Assembly (NCBI GenBank): GCA_037389465.1
Contig: JAZARR010000213.1
Span: 5,624,501 to 5,688,500, forward strand
DNA from: Baylisascaris procyonis
Taxonomy: Eukaryota > Nematoda > Chromadorea > Rhabditida > Ascarididae
Direction: 5' to 3'
Length of the DNA: 64,000 nt
In this document: piece after piece, positions 43,501 through 58,042 of the stretch
Layout of the letters: each line of letters starts with the position of its first letter
Position numbering within the stretch: the first letter of the stretch is position 1
Translations under genes and position numbers: made by a program
The notes under the pieces: generated by a model
What the model was told of the DNA's origin: nothing
What the model saw: the letters and a program-made list of their open reading frames with translations, nothing else
The model's database searches: none

Positions 43501-46500
43501 ACAAAAATTGATGCGTTCATATTTCAGTTACTCCAACCATCTGCATAACTTTTCAAAAAAAAAAAGAGCACTCTTTATGATCTAGCCGGTGTAAAATGTA
43601 AACTTAATGAACTGAAGATTTATGAAGATTCCAGAGCATCTTTGAGCATCTGTAGCACCTTTCGAAGTTGCTAGATCAGTCTGAATTTAAGCACAGGACA
43701 TCACATCTTGCCACTAATTATATTTGTCGAGTTTCTTAGTTCTCGCTTCAGCAGTTGTCGAGTTGAAACTACCGAACAGATGCGCACATCATATACGTAA
43801 CGTCTTGTAAGCGCACATTCACAAAAAAGTAGAACAACGGATTGGTATGAACCAATTTCTTTTTTTGTGAACTGAAAATGGTTGATCAAACAGGTGGATT
43901 CGTAAAAGAGAACACCAGGCCAGCTCCTCCATAAGGCTCCACTTAGTGTTATTTCGGTGAAATTTGTTGGCCAAATTTCCACCCATTACTAGAACATTAA
44001 AGGGAGAAAAGAGAAAATTTAAATAACATGTATATACGAACATTACAAAGTGCAAAAGATCTTTTGTTAGATATTGGAATTGATAAAACTTCGGCATGAG
44101 GATTTAGTTTTGGAAGCAGTAATTTGCTAAAACTATTAAAACTCTTTATAGAAAATCGAAATCTTTGGGATCGGGGAAGTGTAAGGAGGAGTTTCGACAT
44201 GAACTAATAAACCGGAAGCATTTAGTGAACAAAATCTTTATGGCATGACATTTTTATTAGAGACTAGGCAAAAAAATATATCAACAATTTTTTTTCGCTA
44301 TTTGCCATTTCATACAAAAGTTCGAATCGTTTGTTCCAATTGTCAGTGATTCATTCTCAGACAAAAGTCTTTTCAAGTAGTCGTCGTATTGTGCAAAGAA
44401 AGCGCTTAATTGATCCATTCATTCCCTTTTCTATCACTAATTTTAGAGTCGCTCTTTTCTTTTTCTCTCGCTATACCAAATAAAACTCTCAATTCATTTC
44501 CTTTAGTGTCTCACTACGTTTTGGTTTGGCGCCTACAATGGTCGTTATATAAACTCTTTATCGATTCATTGCTTTTTGCTAATTTTTTAGTATTTCGACG
44601 GTATTATGAACGGAATAAAAGGTATGGGTGGGACTAGGAATGATAGGCAGAAAATTTGCAAAGAAAACGGCAATAAAAAATAAAGATGAATGGGGCAAAA
44701 GAAGAATTAGGTAGAGATAGAAATAATCGGAAATGAGGATGAAAGGTGAAAAAATCGGGAAGAATCCTTTTTTCAAGTGTGATTGAGGGAGCAGAAAAAT
44801 AATTAGCAGTTCTAAGCCTTAAGAAATTAGTCCTAAACAAGTTTGAGGCAAGACTTATTTCAAACCGCCATCCTCTTCGGCAAGCAACATCAAGTTGGAA
44901 AGTCGAAGTCGATGTGTTGTTTTGGTCTATGTAAAAGATATCAAATCATCACCGCTGCTCAAGATTTCATCGTTTCGTTTTTTTTCACCGATGGTAAATT
45001 TAGTAAATTTTGCAAATTTATTTACCATTTTTATTTTTGCACAAATTCTTTCTCTAAATAATTCAGTTAATAAATATATTAGGCCAGTTTTATGGTTTCT
45101 TAAAAGTGATATCCTTAATACATCAGTCGATTTGATGCACTGCGCTTAGCCGTTAAAATTATTTGCTCTTCGACTTAAGCGAACGCCCACATCATATGTT
45201 AATGCTTTTTGCTATTTACCGTTTCGATGGTAGACCTAAAAAAATTGCGCCATCTAACACTTGAAAATCTTTTGTTTGCTGCTTGAATCATTTGAATTTG
45301 TTCAAAAACGAGTTTGCGGGAAAAATATTACCAATAGATAGTTTGAATGAATCAACCGCTATAAGGTCATAGAGTGACGATGTAACATGAAGTTTTTTTT
45401 CTTACATTAAATATTCCTCTACTGTGTTAGACAAAGTGTCGATCGATGCGCTTTCCCACTTTTAATGTTGGCACTATGCAGCAGAAATTTGTTAAGCACT
45501 TTTTAGAGTATTGAATTGAAAATGCTGCAATGTATTTTTGAAGTAGCTTAAAGTTTAAATTATTGCTCAATTATAAAATCAAGTAACCAGTTTTAATTAT
45601 TCTAATTAACTGGCAATTTATAAATGTGCATAACAGAATCACTGCTTATTACTTCGTTTATTTTAAAATGCATTTCTGAGAATAATTTTTGTTTCCTAGA
45701 AATTAATACTAACTCAAAGAAGTATTTCACCTATTGTTTCATTAATAAACTTGCAAATTTCTATTCATCAATTTTGTTCAGTTACAATTAAAAAACTTCA
45801 TTGAGACCATTGGATTGCCTTTTCACTCTCTACGCCATCTGAATAGAGATATTTGCAATTATACTACTGCACCAAACAGATGGCACCTTTCAATGAATGT
45901 TTCAGGATACTTTAAGTTCTTTCAATAAATTTCATCATTTACAGCTTTAGAATTAAGCGAATGAACGCAACATCGAAATTTCTATACTATAGCTTTTAGT
46001 TGTCTCATTGTTAAATTTGCATGACTCATTGCAAAACTTTCTGAACGAGGCTTATTGAATTTCAAAATGAAACCATTAAGTAGATTGCTTGGCAAAAAGT
46101 CTTAAATGGCATTGATCTTAAAGAGTGTCTAATGTGATCATAAGCAATGCTAAATACGTAAATTGGCATGCGATATTCATGCCATTTACGAATGTCTGTC
46201 AAAATATATTCATGTAAAAGGAAAATCATACTTAACTTGCAAGGCAAATGCATGATTCGTTTCTCTTTAAAGAAAAACATCAGCCACCATTTCCAGTTCG
46301 TATGACGTTTATGTTTTCAATTCTTATTCTTCTTCTTTAAAGAAATTTTCGCAACAGCGAGCAATAGAAATGGGGTAGAAAATAAACTCATTGAAATGCC
46401 AAATGTGTTGCGAAATGCGCATTTTTCGCATTTAAAAAAACAGTCCTTACAAGTGCTCATTGATGTGATCATTTGGGAAGTTTCGATTGCCCGACGCCTT

Positions 46501-47387
46501 AGGCAGTAAAAACTTTGCTAAACAACGTATTTTGATTCACATTAAGGGCTTGTGTCCTTTGCTTTCTTTAGTCGTGCAATCGTTTTATTTTGAATGCATA
46601 TGAAAATTATTCATTGCCTTCACATGTTTTAAAGGACTTTAGCAAAGCAAATTTTTGACACGTCGCAAGTCAAATCGTATGCGAAATGCGATTATGGTCC
46701 AATCGGCGAACATACGGCGATGCGCGTTGCGAGCGAGAGGAAAAGGCAGTGAAACGAAACGCGAATACTGCCCGAATAGAATTTGAGTTTAAAAATTCCC
46801 CGGCATAATAATGTACTGTGATCACGATTGCATATGCAGACAATATTCGTGTTGCCAAATTCTGAGTTTCGCATGCGAACTTATTTCGATGACAAAGGGA
46901 CATCAAATAGATTTGTTCTCATCATCAACGCTAAAATAGCTGTAGTCTTTTTCGCTTTATTGAAACCTTAATATTCGTTAATACAACTTTATCCGTAAAA
47001 AATTAATATTTTTCAGCACCAAGAAAATATCCGTAGCCAAGGTGGCCCACCCACTTCATCCTAAACAACACTTCCATACTCTAAATAACGAACTCATTAC
47101 CAATCCTCTAACGTTACCACTCTATTGGTAATTGCTGTTGAATTGAATATATTGCGCCTTGGCATATATGACGTTGTGAAAGCTTTTGACTGCTGATTCC
47201 GATCGGTTTACTGGGAATTCCATCACACAATTTATCATAAACTCCTCTTACGCTCAGTTTTCCATCAATCTATAATCCTTCTATTGTTCTGTTGTACTAT
47301 AATTCCTCGCCAGTATGCATGTAGCCGGATTATAAAGTCTTCAGCTTTACTGAATCGATAACAATACTGTGCAGTTAAGTATCTTTT

Positions 47388-47700
47388 ATGCAGGACTACC
47401 TTGCAATCAGATATCTTTCATGTAGGATTCGATGTAGTAGGTTTTTCGGTGATGATGCTGCACTGCGTGCGACATGCGTAAGTTTGTGCAGAACCGGTCG
47501 TAAAAGCGGTCGCAAGTTTGCGACAGTATGTGTGTGTGTGTGCACGAATGTCTACCTGTGTATTATTGGTTACTAACCAATTCCAGTTTGTGTGTCAGCA
47601 ACTCGAATTCTCTGTTTTGGTTGGTGGAGCGGTGAGTTGAGTAGCGTTGCTGTTGTGAGCTGAGTGCTGAGACTGTCATACCGCTCTCGTGTCTCGTTCA
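47388..47700. other. G+C-richer island with palindrome and short (TG)n
   Basis: This 300-base stretch is clearly richer in G+C and CpG than its flanks. It contains GTCGCAA-GT-TTGCGAC, a 7-bp inverted repeat with a two-base spacer at 47509-47524, followed at once by a (TG)7 run (about 47529-47542). The 62-codon plus-strand frame across it is not recognised. It may be a promoter or 5' exon of an unseen gene. Confidence 0.3.
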
Positions 47701-50700
47701 AATACTTTCACCTGCACTTCGTCTTCATCAACCGTTCAAATGTTCTTATATGTTTCTTAAAACTTTCAAACAACAGACTCCCATTCTTCCTTCCTTCACC
47801 CGTTCCCATCAAAACGGTGCATTTTAGACGGCACAAACTAGACTTTTATAACATGAAATCATAGTGGAATTTGCATTGCTATTAGCCTTAGAAGCAGATC
47901 AGATATTGTTATATGAATGTTGTGAAGACAGTGAGTATGATGAAAATGAGGTATTGAAAAATTAATTAACGTAACGTATAGTTTGATTAGCATACTTGAA
48001 AGAGACACATGCCTTTAGGATTTTCACGCGCCCAATCCCCTTTTTTATGTGCTTTTGCAAACCTTCATTTATAGAGCACGTTGTGGTAACGTCATATTTG
48101 TGCATATATTTGTGCGTCTGTCTCTTGGTATGGTAGTTTCAACTCGAGAGCCACTGAACCTAGAGTGGATGAAGTTGTGGGTCTAACATACTTCGTAGAG
48201 CCGAAAATTTCGCTTGTATTTGCGTTTGTTTGTGTGCGTATAATTTTGCGTGAAATTTTGCGTACTTTTGACGTGATCTTTCACGTTGATCCGCCAACTT
48301 TGATAGAAGGTATATACAACGAAAAATGGCGAAAATTTCGGTGCATTTTGCATCGGCCAACTTCTCATTTTATTGAAACCGATCGTATCACGAAATTAAT
48401 GGAAAGGCGGTCTCGTAGAAATTAGCAATATGTGCACTTTTGAATCCTGCTCACCTGACTATTGTCTGACGGTAATAATATATATGAATAATGGCTGCTT
48501 GTTCTAACTGCTCCGATTCGGCTTTCCAGACAAGTCTTCCGCCTAACATTGATCTTTGTTTACCTACCTAAGGGTTTGAATGAAATCAAATGACTGATTG
48601 TAAGATACATATGAACAGCTCAATTTTTTGTTGCTATAGAGCTCAAAGCTGGAAAAGAGGGAGAGAGTGTGTAACTTGGCCGAAACAGCCAAGTATTTTC
48701 GTTCGAAAACTGTGAAAGCTTATGAATCCCTCAAGCGACATTCTTCTGCAAAAATCCTCTATACGTAAATATGCCGTGGCAAAACAAAACTACCTACTTT
48801 ATTTCTGCCGGATGTTTTCAAACGTAATCTCAAAGATCATTGATGATTTGCTGAAGAAATTTTCGTCATTTGTAACGAGAGTATATTTTGTTCATTTCAA
48901 GTCAAAATTATCTCTTTGCAATTTCTATTTCCTATAATTCGTTTGCTTTCCCTCTAAAATTCAAATTTTCCACTTCGTGTTTTACTAACATTATGAATGC
49001 TGAAACATTTCACCTGGAACTAACGGTCAGGTTTTTTTTTTTTCAAAACTGTTTTGTAATTCCTTATCGAGTATCCTTCATGTAACGGTTGTTGTAGACA
49101 TCATCGAGTAACTGTTAGTTATACATCTCTGAAGTTTATGTGATTAATAGATGAAATGATAAGATTGTACACTTTCCAATTTGACTGATGAAATGAATTT
49201 CAGTTCGTCATGCGAAGATCCTCAAAGATGGAGGGTTGTTATATTAGATTACATTGTTTTCATGAGGAATAACGTCATTTTTTGCGAAATATTCTCTAAA
49301 TTTATGTATTATTGAAATGACCCGTTGAAATGACGCCAAAACACGAGTGAAGAGGATTGCTGTTCGTTTGCATGCAATCTATGAAGTTGCATCACAAGTT
49401 GAACGCCTTAAGATGGATTTGAATGTTGCCACTTTTCCAGTCAATCAAGTTTTAGTAAGGGAGCATTCATCTTATTTCATTTTATTTCAATACTCGAAAG
49501 TAGGAAAATAAACAAAACCTTAGAGAATATGAACAACTAGAAAATTAGCAGAGAGGACAACATTAAAAGTAGCAAAAAAAAAAATAAATAAAACGCACAA
49601 CAAATCCTTAGTAAAACCACAGTGTGAACGAACAAGCATTTAATATATACGAGCAGCAATATTGTAAAAATTTAAACAACTCACCCACAGTTTGAAAATT
49701 GAACGAATGGGTGCATTAACGATATTGGCAGGAAGAAGGTTTCAGACTTGTACAGCACGAAACCGGAAAATTGCCACAACATTTTTCTGTTACAAAATTT
49801 TTTTTGAGGAACTGCAGCTGATGCCATCGGCAAGTTATCGAGGTTGGATTGTTTCTTCAGCATAATTCAAAAATCGAGTCACTTCATAGCTACTCATGAG
49901 GGAGGAATAGCAATTGTGGAAATGATAGGTCACGAGCAATGATGGACGCGGAAAAAGAGATCTGTGAATAGAGATATTTGTGCCATGTTCTCCATGCGTT
50001 AAACTTGCACCGAATTTTTCACCTAAAACTCTAAACTGTTTCGTATCAAAAAATTTTCTTTGAAGCTCTTAAAGCATCTCAGCAATGCCGATTCCCTCCT
50101 TGCGTTCTTCAACAATTATATGCACTTATAGTTTCTATGAAGCGAACTAAAGACAATGTTCCTTTGTTGCCGTTTGCATTGAACGCCCAAATTTTTGTGG
50201 AATTATTGGTGTGCGCTACCACAACGAATTCATGAAGAACTTCTTCTTGATTTTACTATGACAGTATAATTCTGCATTCGTCACATTTTAACACTTTTGC
50301 AAACTTCCTAACATAAGCGCCCCATTATTATGACTTTGTGCCCGCATGCACGTGTATCTCTATCTCTCTCCCTGTCTGTTTATCTGTTTTAAATCAGGGA
50401 CTAATGAGTTGGATGTATGTCATAACTAAATCGCGGACACGATCTTTCACAGTGACCCGTCAAAAAAATTCGTCCGCATAGAACTTAACATGTAAGAATA
50501 CATGGGCTCAAATTGTACCCGTTAGTGAGTTATGCTTGCGTTTCATTTGGCACAAGCTTGATTTGCCAGAGAAAGGCAATTCTCCTAGTCTTAATCTCTA
50601 TTTCATCTATTATGTGGGCTAACCCACACCGTCTTTTCAAACTTCACGGCGCTCATTGATTAGGAAAAGAGGCTCTATGAAAATATGTTCCGTCTTCTTA

Positions 50701-53700
50701 TTCTTGAAAACCCGCCTGATTGGTTGTTTGGAGAAGGTATTAGAACAGGTACGCCTCATTGCTGTGTGCCGGAAGTAATAAAATAATAAATGCTGCAGGA
50801 GGGTGAGGAAAAAAGGGCCAGGAAGGGAGGGTTATGGGGGAGGAGAGGAGGGAACGTAGAACAATTATTTTGCCATTCCCTCCTCTATCATGATATACAC
50901 AATGCACAAATAATGATAATCACTTGGGGCACTATCTATTTTATTGCTTCTAAACAACCCTATGAAACTAATGATGCAATTAGTGAAGAATGCAACAGAT
51001 CAGCAGGTTTCGCAGCAAATGCTGCTATGTTTATGTAATTTTTTTTGACAATTTCGTTCAAAAATCATTCGTTTTCCTCACATGATTTGAAAGTCAACTA
51101 AGCAAACCAAATATAGAATGATTGCATTGATAACCTTTTTTTTTTGAAATTGTCCAGTTTACTTTCTTCATAGTTTTTGGTGTTTTTCTTTTATTGCTAA
51201 AAATAATATCCTACTTTTCGGTTTAAAAACCTTGCACATTTGATTGTGATGTTATCGCGTTTCCAGTTTGTCATCGTGGTATAAACATTAAATTTCATCG
51301 AATTATTTTTTTTTTTGGTTAAGTTGGAAATGAACTCAAATTCAATAAAAAATTTCAAAATCTTAAGTGAACAACAAAAGTGAGGAGGTTACTGTAGATT
51401 TTAATTCGTGGAAAAGTTTGAAGATTAAAGTAGTCTATAAAATTCGATCAGCACTGTAGTTTATCTTTTCCATTTTTGATCATCAACTATCGTTTATTCT
51501 CCAGCTTGACACTATGCTAGCCCACCGATGTAGTTTCCAGCACTTTCATCTCCTCACTTTCTGTCGAACTGATCAGCTCGAGAGTAGATGCAGGTGCGGG
51601 GAAGGGTTAGGTAGAAGTCGGGAATGTGGTGATCCTTATAACTGGTCTAACTTAAATGATACGAAAAATGATACGAAAAATGATGTAATCGACACAGTTA
51701 TACCTCTCATCCTATTCAAATATTTTGCCTCAATTTCCTATTAGTCCCATTTTTATACTGAATTACCACGATCGTTCGTCGTTCACTCAAAAAATTTCAC
51801 GAATCATTCGCTTAAAAGACCGTAATCTTTGGCATTTTTATGAAAGCCGATTCACAACAGTTTACTTTGAGAAATTGTTATGCTTTCATGCTCTGCTATC
51901 GATCAAACACTTAGTCACTCTTCTCATGTCATTGTTAGCTTTGTGTGTTGATCGCGATCCTTTTAGCCTTTTAGGGGTTAGAGGTCGATGAAAGGTATGG
52001 AGAGCGTGTGTATGTATGTATGTGTGTGTGTTTGTGTGCTCAAAGCTGACTAATTCCCCCAATCACTATTCACCTCTTCGTTGCTCTTATGCGGCCATAC
52101 ATCGTTGCCCATTCGTTTTTGCAAATGCATAGAACTTTTTGGCATATTTTTAATCAGCTATTTATTGATGGTTTCGTTTATTTATTTCCACTTATTTATT
52201 GCATCTCTTGTTTATTTTATTTCTTTATTAGTTTATTTGAGTGTGTAAACGAAATCATTACACTATGTTCACCTTCATAATATATTATAGTTGCTTTCCA
52301 CTAAGATCTGTTTAAAGCAGTCAGTCATCGATTCATACAAAAAACGTTTTAATGAATATAAAACTTGTAAATGTTGAAGATTATTTATTGTTATCGAAAT
52401 AAACAATAAAAACTTGTCGCCCTTTTCGCATCACTTTTCTTACTTTTTAATCAAAAACTTCAATTTATTGTGTAGATGAGACGATAGAAATGTATCGCGA
52501 AACTATTGTTTTCGAAAGAATTTCTGACGACGTTTTTTAAACTTTGAAAATAATATTGTATTTTATTTCCTTCATTTTTTATTCACATCCTTCTCACAAG
52601 TAATTTTAAAGAACAATATGGAACAGTTTTGCTAGTGGTCGAATTAGATAAGGGGGACAACAATCGTTGTTCCCATGTCTTTTACGTATGCTGTGGGCCA
52701 GTTGACCAAGAACACCCTATACAAGTCTAATTAAATGTGAAAATTGAAGGTTGCATATGTGAATAAAATTGTGATAGAGAGGAGAAGATATTTTTTGTTG
52801 CACTTCAAACGAGAACTCATTTCGTATGTGTTCGTTGCATTACCAATATTTACGACAAATTATTCGAAAAAGTGATTGACGGGGGAATTTTTTTAAATCG
52901 TCTAGGGAAACAATTAGAAGAGTGTTTGCTAGGTTTCTGATCACTTCTAGCATCAATTTATCTTGTCTTTCCTAAATTCAACCTCAAAAGTCCTTTGAAC
53001 GAAGAAACAAGTCATCTGCTCTTAAATACCTCCAGCTTTTTTTTACAGAGATTATATTACCTATCGTGGATGAGAATTACGATACTATGGAAAACAGTAG
53101 TGAATGGAGATTAATTTGGTAAATGTTAGCCCAGCATATAATACAATATGTAACACATAAAAACATTGAAAATTTGAAGTATCACTGCCAAAATTTCTTC
53201 ATTAGATAACAAAAATCTTATCGAGTCAATACTTGGCATGTATATTGATGGAAGAAACCAAGAGGAAGGGAGAGCTGGGATCGGTTGAAAAAAACAAAGA
53301 TACAAAAAACGACCCTTGATGTGCATAAGTTTTTATTCAGTAGCGCTGCGTAATAACATAATCATTTGATGATAACTTAAGCTTCTTAAAGATTACCAAA
53401 ACATAAAATGCTTTGTGATTTTAATCGCTATTTTAGAATTTAAGGCAACTTAACGAAGTAATTATGCCCATAAAAGAATACGTGTCTTACTAAATAGAAA
53501 GAAATGTTAAAATTAAAGGAGTTATGTCATAGTTTCTGCAACATTGAACCGTTTAGTTTTTTTTTTTTTTTTTTTTGTTATTTAAGGAATATGCTAGTAA
53601 TTGCAACGGCTTTAATGAGAACATTGCACTGTGAACGTTGATAAAAACTTGTGACAAAAATAATTACACAAAAATTCTTTGCTATTTTTTTTCACTATGC

Positions 53701-56700
53701 AAAGATAGATGCGATAATTGAATGTATGGATAAATGAAGCAAATAAGAAAGAGGTAAAAGAAGATGCATTATTAGTGTACAGTTGAGTGCGAAAATTTTT
53801 GCTTCACGAATCTATTATCTTCAATTCTGAGGGAATCGATGCAGAAAATTATAAAAAAATATGATATTTAATAGGACTCTGAAATTACCGGAGGAATCGA
53901 CACAATAAATCAGAGGAATATGTTAGCAAAAGGAATCAACATGAGGCCCTAAAGCCTGCTCTGACCTCTAAAGCCTGTATTAAGTATTTGTGGGCTAACG
54001 CATAAGCTTAATAGTATAATATGGATTAAGACAGTTAGCCAAACTTTAACGGCGTTCATCCGTTCAAAATATCACTGAAACGAACATATGAAACGTATCG
54101 AATTTGGCATTGAACGTTATGCAATGGTTGTGTTTGGAAAGGTGATTAGTGTTTATCGTGCACGTGACATGGTGGCCTTGAGTGTAGAAGGGAGGGGCGT
54201 TTATTGATAGAGATAACGTTGCACGTGTTGTATGCATTTTTGTGTTTTGCATCTTTCCACACAACTGCCACCCGACAACGATGATTACGTGTTTTTGTGT
54301 TCGTTCTTTCCGTTCAGGTAAATGACAAATTCCGATATGTTAATTTAATGATCATGTATAACTTCTAGATGAGACACCTCTGATCGAATTGTAGTTTATT
54401 TTGGGGGGAAAAATATTTGCAGGAAATTTTCCAAAACGTCTAAATGCATATTTTCCCCATCTTTTTACCTCATCAGTTAACTTCATTTTGTTGAACATTG
54501 TCGTGAACACTGCTCTTACTTCATCTTTTCTCTCCTGCTGACCGATATCAACACCGCTGTCACTTTACCACTTGAAACTTGTTAACGTTTTCAAATACTC
54601 TGGCCTTTATAACTTCATTGAATTAACACGCCTCAAAGCTTCTCATTTGTTGCCTGAAACTCTTCAAAATTTATCATATAGTTTATAGACGTAGTTTGTA
54701 GTCACTATAAATTACTACGTAGTTGAGGAAATCCAGACAGATAAATTGGCATCATGGGTGCGAACGCCTTTGTATCTGAAGTTGGCGCTACTATGGCTTG
54801 ATTAGTAGGAATCCTAGAGGAGCAAAAGCATGTAGCAATGTCATCTATATGTGTATATCATAAAAGAGAAGCACAATTTAAATGGTGTAGACGTGAAACA
54901 GCCTGCAGGCAGTATGACATAAGGCACCGCATCTTGTATATTTACCCTTTCCATCTGTGAATGGCTCCTTCACTTCTTTGTTTTATGAATGATGCGTAAA
55001 TCGAAAGAGGTACATTGATTTATGAAGTTGGTTGTTGTAATTATATTTACAAATTTAACTTGAAAGTTACCTTGATAAATGAGCAATAAATAGATATTTG
55101 TGACTGAAGAAATCCTTGTCCTCGATGCCATTAGATGATTGCCAAGTTTCTCTTGTATGCACAATTTATTCGATATTTCTTCATGAACTCCATAAATATG
55201 AGTCACCTTATTTATGTATATAAATATGATTCATATATCATACATTTTCATTTGTTTTATTGAATCCAAGATCGTTCCGATTGGTCGTAAACTTAAAAAA
55301 ATATTTACACCAAATGGCGATTTCGCTATTGATATCACTATTCGAATAATACAATATTGTTACTATGTGCTTACATTCACTCTACCTGAAAATCTCTACC
55401 GCAGATGTTCATTGTTTGCCAAACGATGTTGTCGCATAATCTCTATAGTTGCCAAATTGATTAGACCCATGAGCTGAATGAATGTGTGATCATGGAATAG
55501 TCTCAATCACAACCGACTGCCTCAATCACCGTCGCACATTGTTTTGACGCTAGGAATTCTCAATAATTGCTTGTTTTGTGATGTTTTCAAAATATTTTCT
55601 TCGCGATGTTAGCTATGTTACGTATTCGTTTGTATGTCTGTGCCTGTCGTTCTGATAGTTTCAACACGGAAACTACAAAAGTTTTCACACTGATTGGGTC
55701 GCAAAAAAAAACATCATTTATAAAACTCATAAAAGATAATCTTATGTTAGACAAAATATGAAAGCATATGTGAGCAAACTACACCCTCCATTTTTTATTG
55801 ATACGTTTTGAAACTTGTTCGTCAGGTGAGCGAAAATGTCTATCTTTTCAGCTGCTCTCATATACTGCTTCCTCTTTTTGTACGTTGTGACAAAAAATGT
55901 TTTTCTGAATATTGATTTTATTAAAGTCAAAAAAAGTGGGGAGGAAATATGAGAAATGAGTTGAGTGGAGATATTTTATAGGTGTTTCGGCGCATTACTC
56001 GCAGCAATTATCTTTTCTTTCGCATTTATTTCTCCTCTTTGAATGAATTTCTCTTCTTTCCTCGAGCAACCAACATCTCTCTTTTGTGTTTTCAATACGA
56101 TGACCTATAAACGTGTAAGCATTTTTCCACATAATGTCTTTCATCATTCATTGCTATGTCAACCTAAAATGTCATCTCGCATTTGCAATAATGCTTGAAA
56201 CACGAATCATTCATTCTATACATTATGAATGCTGAACGGTATTTCAATGAAATGTCTTCTAAGCAGGGTGACCTCATTTCCTTTTTTTTATCCGAGGAGA
56301 GGGGAAGAGTAATAGATCTCGAAATGAATTCATTTAGATTTAGTTCATCTGTTAGACCAAATTTTTCGTTCTATTATTCCTCCCTCAATGCGGACCACTT
56401 TTATTTCTTCTTCCCGTATTAAGTTATCGCATACACAAACTTACTGCTTATCTTTATGTTAGCATCAGTGCATATGTCACGTGACGATCATTCCGACCCT
56501 TCTCTTTGGTCTATAAAGAACAGTATAAGTGGAGTAGATTCGTCTTGAGCTCTAGAAATGCCTTTCTGTTAGTAAGTCTTTCAAAAGCAGTCTGGCAGCT
56601 CCAAGAAGTTAAACGTCTCCTCCCTTAGGCAAAAAAGTAAACCTTACGTTCGATTATTTTTTTAATCAATGCGAACACAGTTCGCGTTCTTCGAGAATGA

Positions 56701-57536
56701 TTTCTAGCATTCTCTCCCCACTTAATTTTTTAGGCGATCAGTAAATTGTATTCATTGTGATCACCTCGTATTGATCCCACTTAGATAGGGGTCGCTTGAA
56801 TTTGATGCCAACATTTTCAGCAATTAACGCGAAACTCTAAGCTCTTCATGTTTATTTTATTTGATATATTACAATAAGGATTTTAATTTTTTTCGTTCCC
56901 ATTCTCTTATTTTTTATATTACATTTTTTTACGATTCTTGTATTTGCACTAATTTCTTATGACATGTCATCCACTACCCCTTTATATTATCGATCCGCTT
57001 TGTTCCCCTTTAAAAAGTGCCAAAATATATATCAATGATCGATGAAACTTATCCAATCGATGAACGAAAGCATTAGATTATGTTTAACTTTGCATTTTAC
57101 TTCTATGTCGCAATGCAATAGCTAATGAAAGTATTTCAATATTTCAAGGGAAGCAATCATCGACCCAAAAAATTCCAATATTCACCTCGTTTGCTGAGAT
57201 ATTACAAATCGTATGCATAGCAATAGTGATAAATTTCTATGCCTCTATTCATGTCTTTCACAAATATTGTCCTAGCTGTAGTATCTTTTATGTTCATTTT
57301 ACATGTTTTTATTTAAAAAGCTTGTCATAGTGTCTTTGCATCTTTTTGTCCATATGTGACGTACCTAGAAGGAACGAGTATCAAGTGCTGTCTCTCCGTT
57401 TTTATTTCTTCCTTGCAAAAAGCATTGCGATGATGCCATTATCTGTGCTCATTTAAGTTTGCATTTATCCGTAGATATGGTGATTTCTCAAACTGATACC
57501 ACAAAGGTTAAGAACATGGCATTTGGTGAGCACGAT
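47701..57536. other. No gene recognised
   Basis: AT-rich, with a G/A-rich tract at 50793-50852, a TG/TATG microsatellite at about 52006-52039, a (T)18-like run at about 53560 and a 12-bp tandem at 51656-51680. Short frames on both strands lack splice support or recognisable products. Confidence 0.4.
52006..52039 (+). repeat. TG / TATG microsatellite
   Basis: Imperfect run of GTGTG, TATG and TG units with one TTTG interruption. Confidence 0.9.
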
Positions 57537-57659
57537 CTACACCAAAGAATCCTCGAGTTCTTCATCCGCTTCCGGTTCGTCACTGTCTCTGCGACTTGAC
57601 GGACACTCTATGTTTTGAAAGTCTTTTTTACACTCGGCGTGGTACAAATCAAAAGCGAG
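57537..57659 (-). CDS. Candidate C-terminal exon, acidic tail, unknown protein
   Basis: Read on the minus strand from 57659, the frame gives LAFDLYHAECKKDFQNIECP, then SSRRDSDEPEADEELEDSLV and TAG at 57539-57537. The strongly acidic end is typical of real protein C-termini. The 5' border is odd: the acceptor would be ACTAAAAG, while immediately upstream another frame (ending RQRKSHELKARF) runs straight into it and would read on as ARFDLYHAEC if a run of four T were three. So this is either a spliced exon, a frameshifted pseudogene or an assembly error. The opposite strand gives a Ser-rich frame that I find less likely. Function unknown. Confidence 0.28.
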   Translation of the reverse strand, partial: LAFDLYHAECKKDFQNIECPSSRRDSDEPEADEELEDSLV

Positions 57660-57900
57660 CTTTTAGTTCATGACTTTTGCGTTGCCTGGTTTCGTAGAAG
57701 AAGAGTATTTGCTGTTTTGTCGTTGTTTTTACGTATGTGAGAGGCACTTGGTTTGTGGATTGAAATGCAATAACACAAATATCGTGCCCTTTTTCAGTGA
57801 TGGTCTTACAACTTTTTTAAAATTCAATGTTTTCGACGAGTACTCTCCTCTTTAGTGTTCACAGGTTTGTTTATATAAAGTTTCCTTTCGCAGTGTTTAC

Positions 57901-58042
57901 GCATTTGTAGAGTGCATTGTGGCAGCATGTCTGTCTTTTCATGCGATTGCTGCAGCTGGGGTACATGGAAAGTAAAGTTAGGAAATTCGCTGCCGTACAC
58001 CAATGGGAGATGGTCCTCTCTACCAACTTCCAGATTGACTTC
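57901..58042 (-). CDS. Candidate internal exon upstream of the 57.5 kb segment
   Basis: On the minus strand the frame reads EVNLEVGREDHLPLVYGSEF, then PNFTFHVPQLQQSHEKTDML, and ends in phase 1 at a GTAAAC donor. Together with the segment at 57537-57659 it may be part of a minus-strand gene, but the phases do not join directly and a further exon near 57.7-57.8 kb would be needed. Near 58260-58290 a minus-strand ATG frame (MKRRTIGSSQ) ends at a strong GTAAGA donor and might be its first exon. No family recognised. Confidence 0.22.

Larger units (their letters stand above)
36662..47387. other. No gene recognised, AT-rich
   Basis: No frame in this 10.7 kb has convincing splice borders or a recognisable product. 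The longest, 132 codons at 38675-39073, comes from a pyrimidine-rich tract (runs of Ser, Leu, Phe and Thr). Notable content is two polypurine tracts at 38470-38522 and 40423-40503. Confidence 0.4.
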
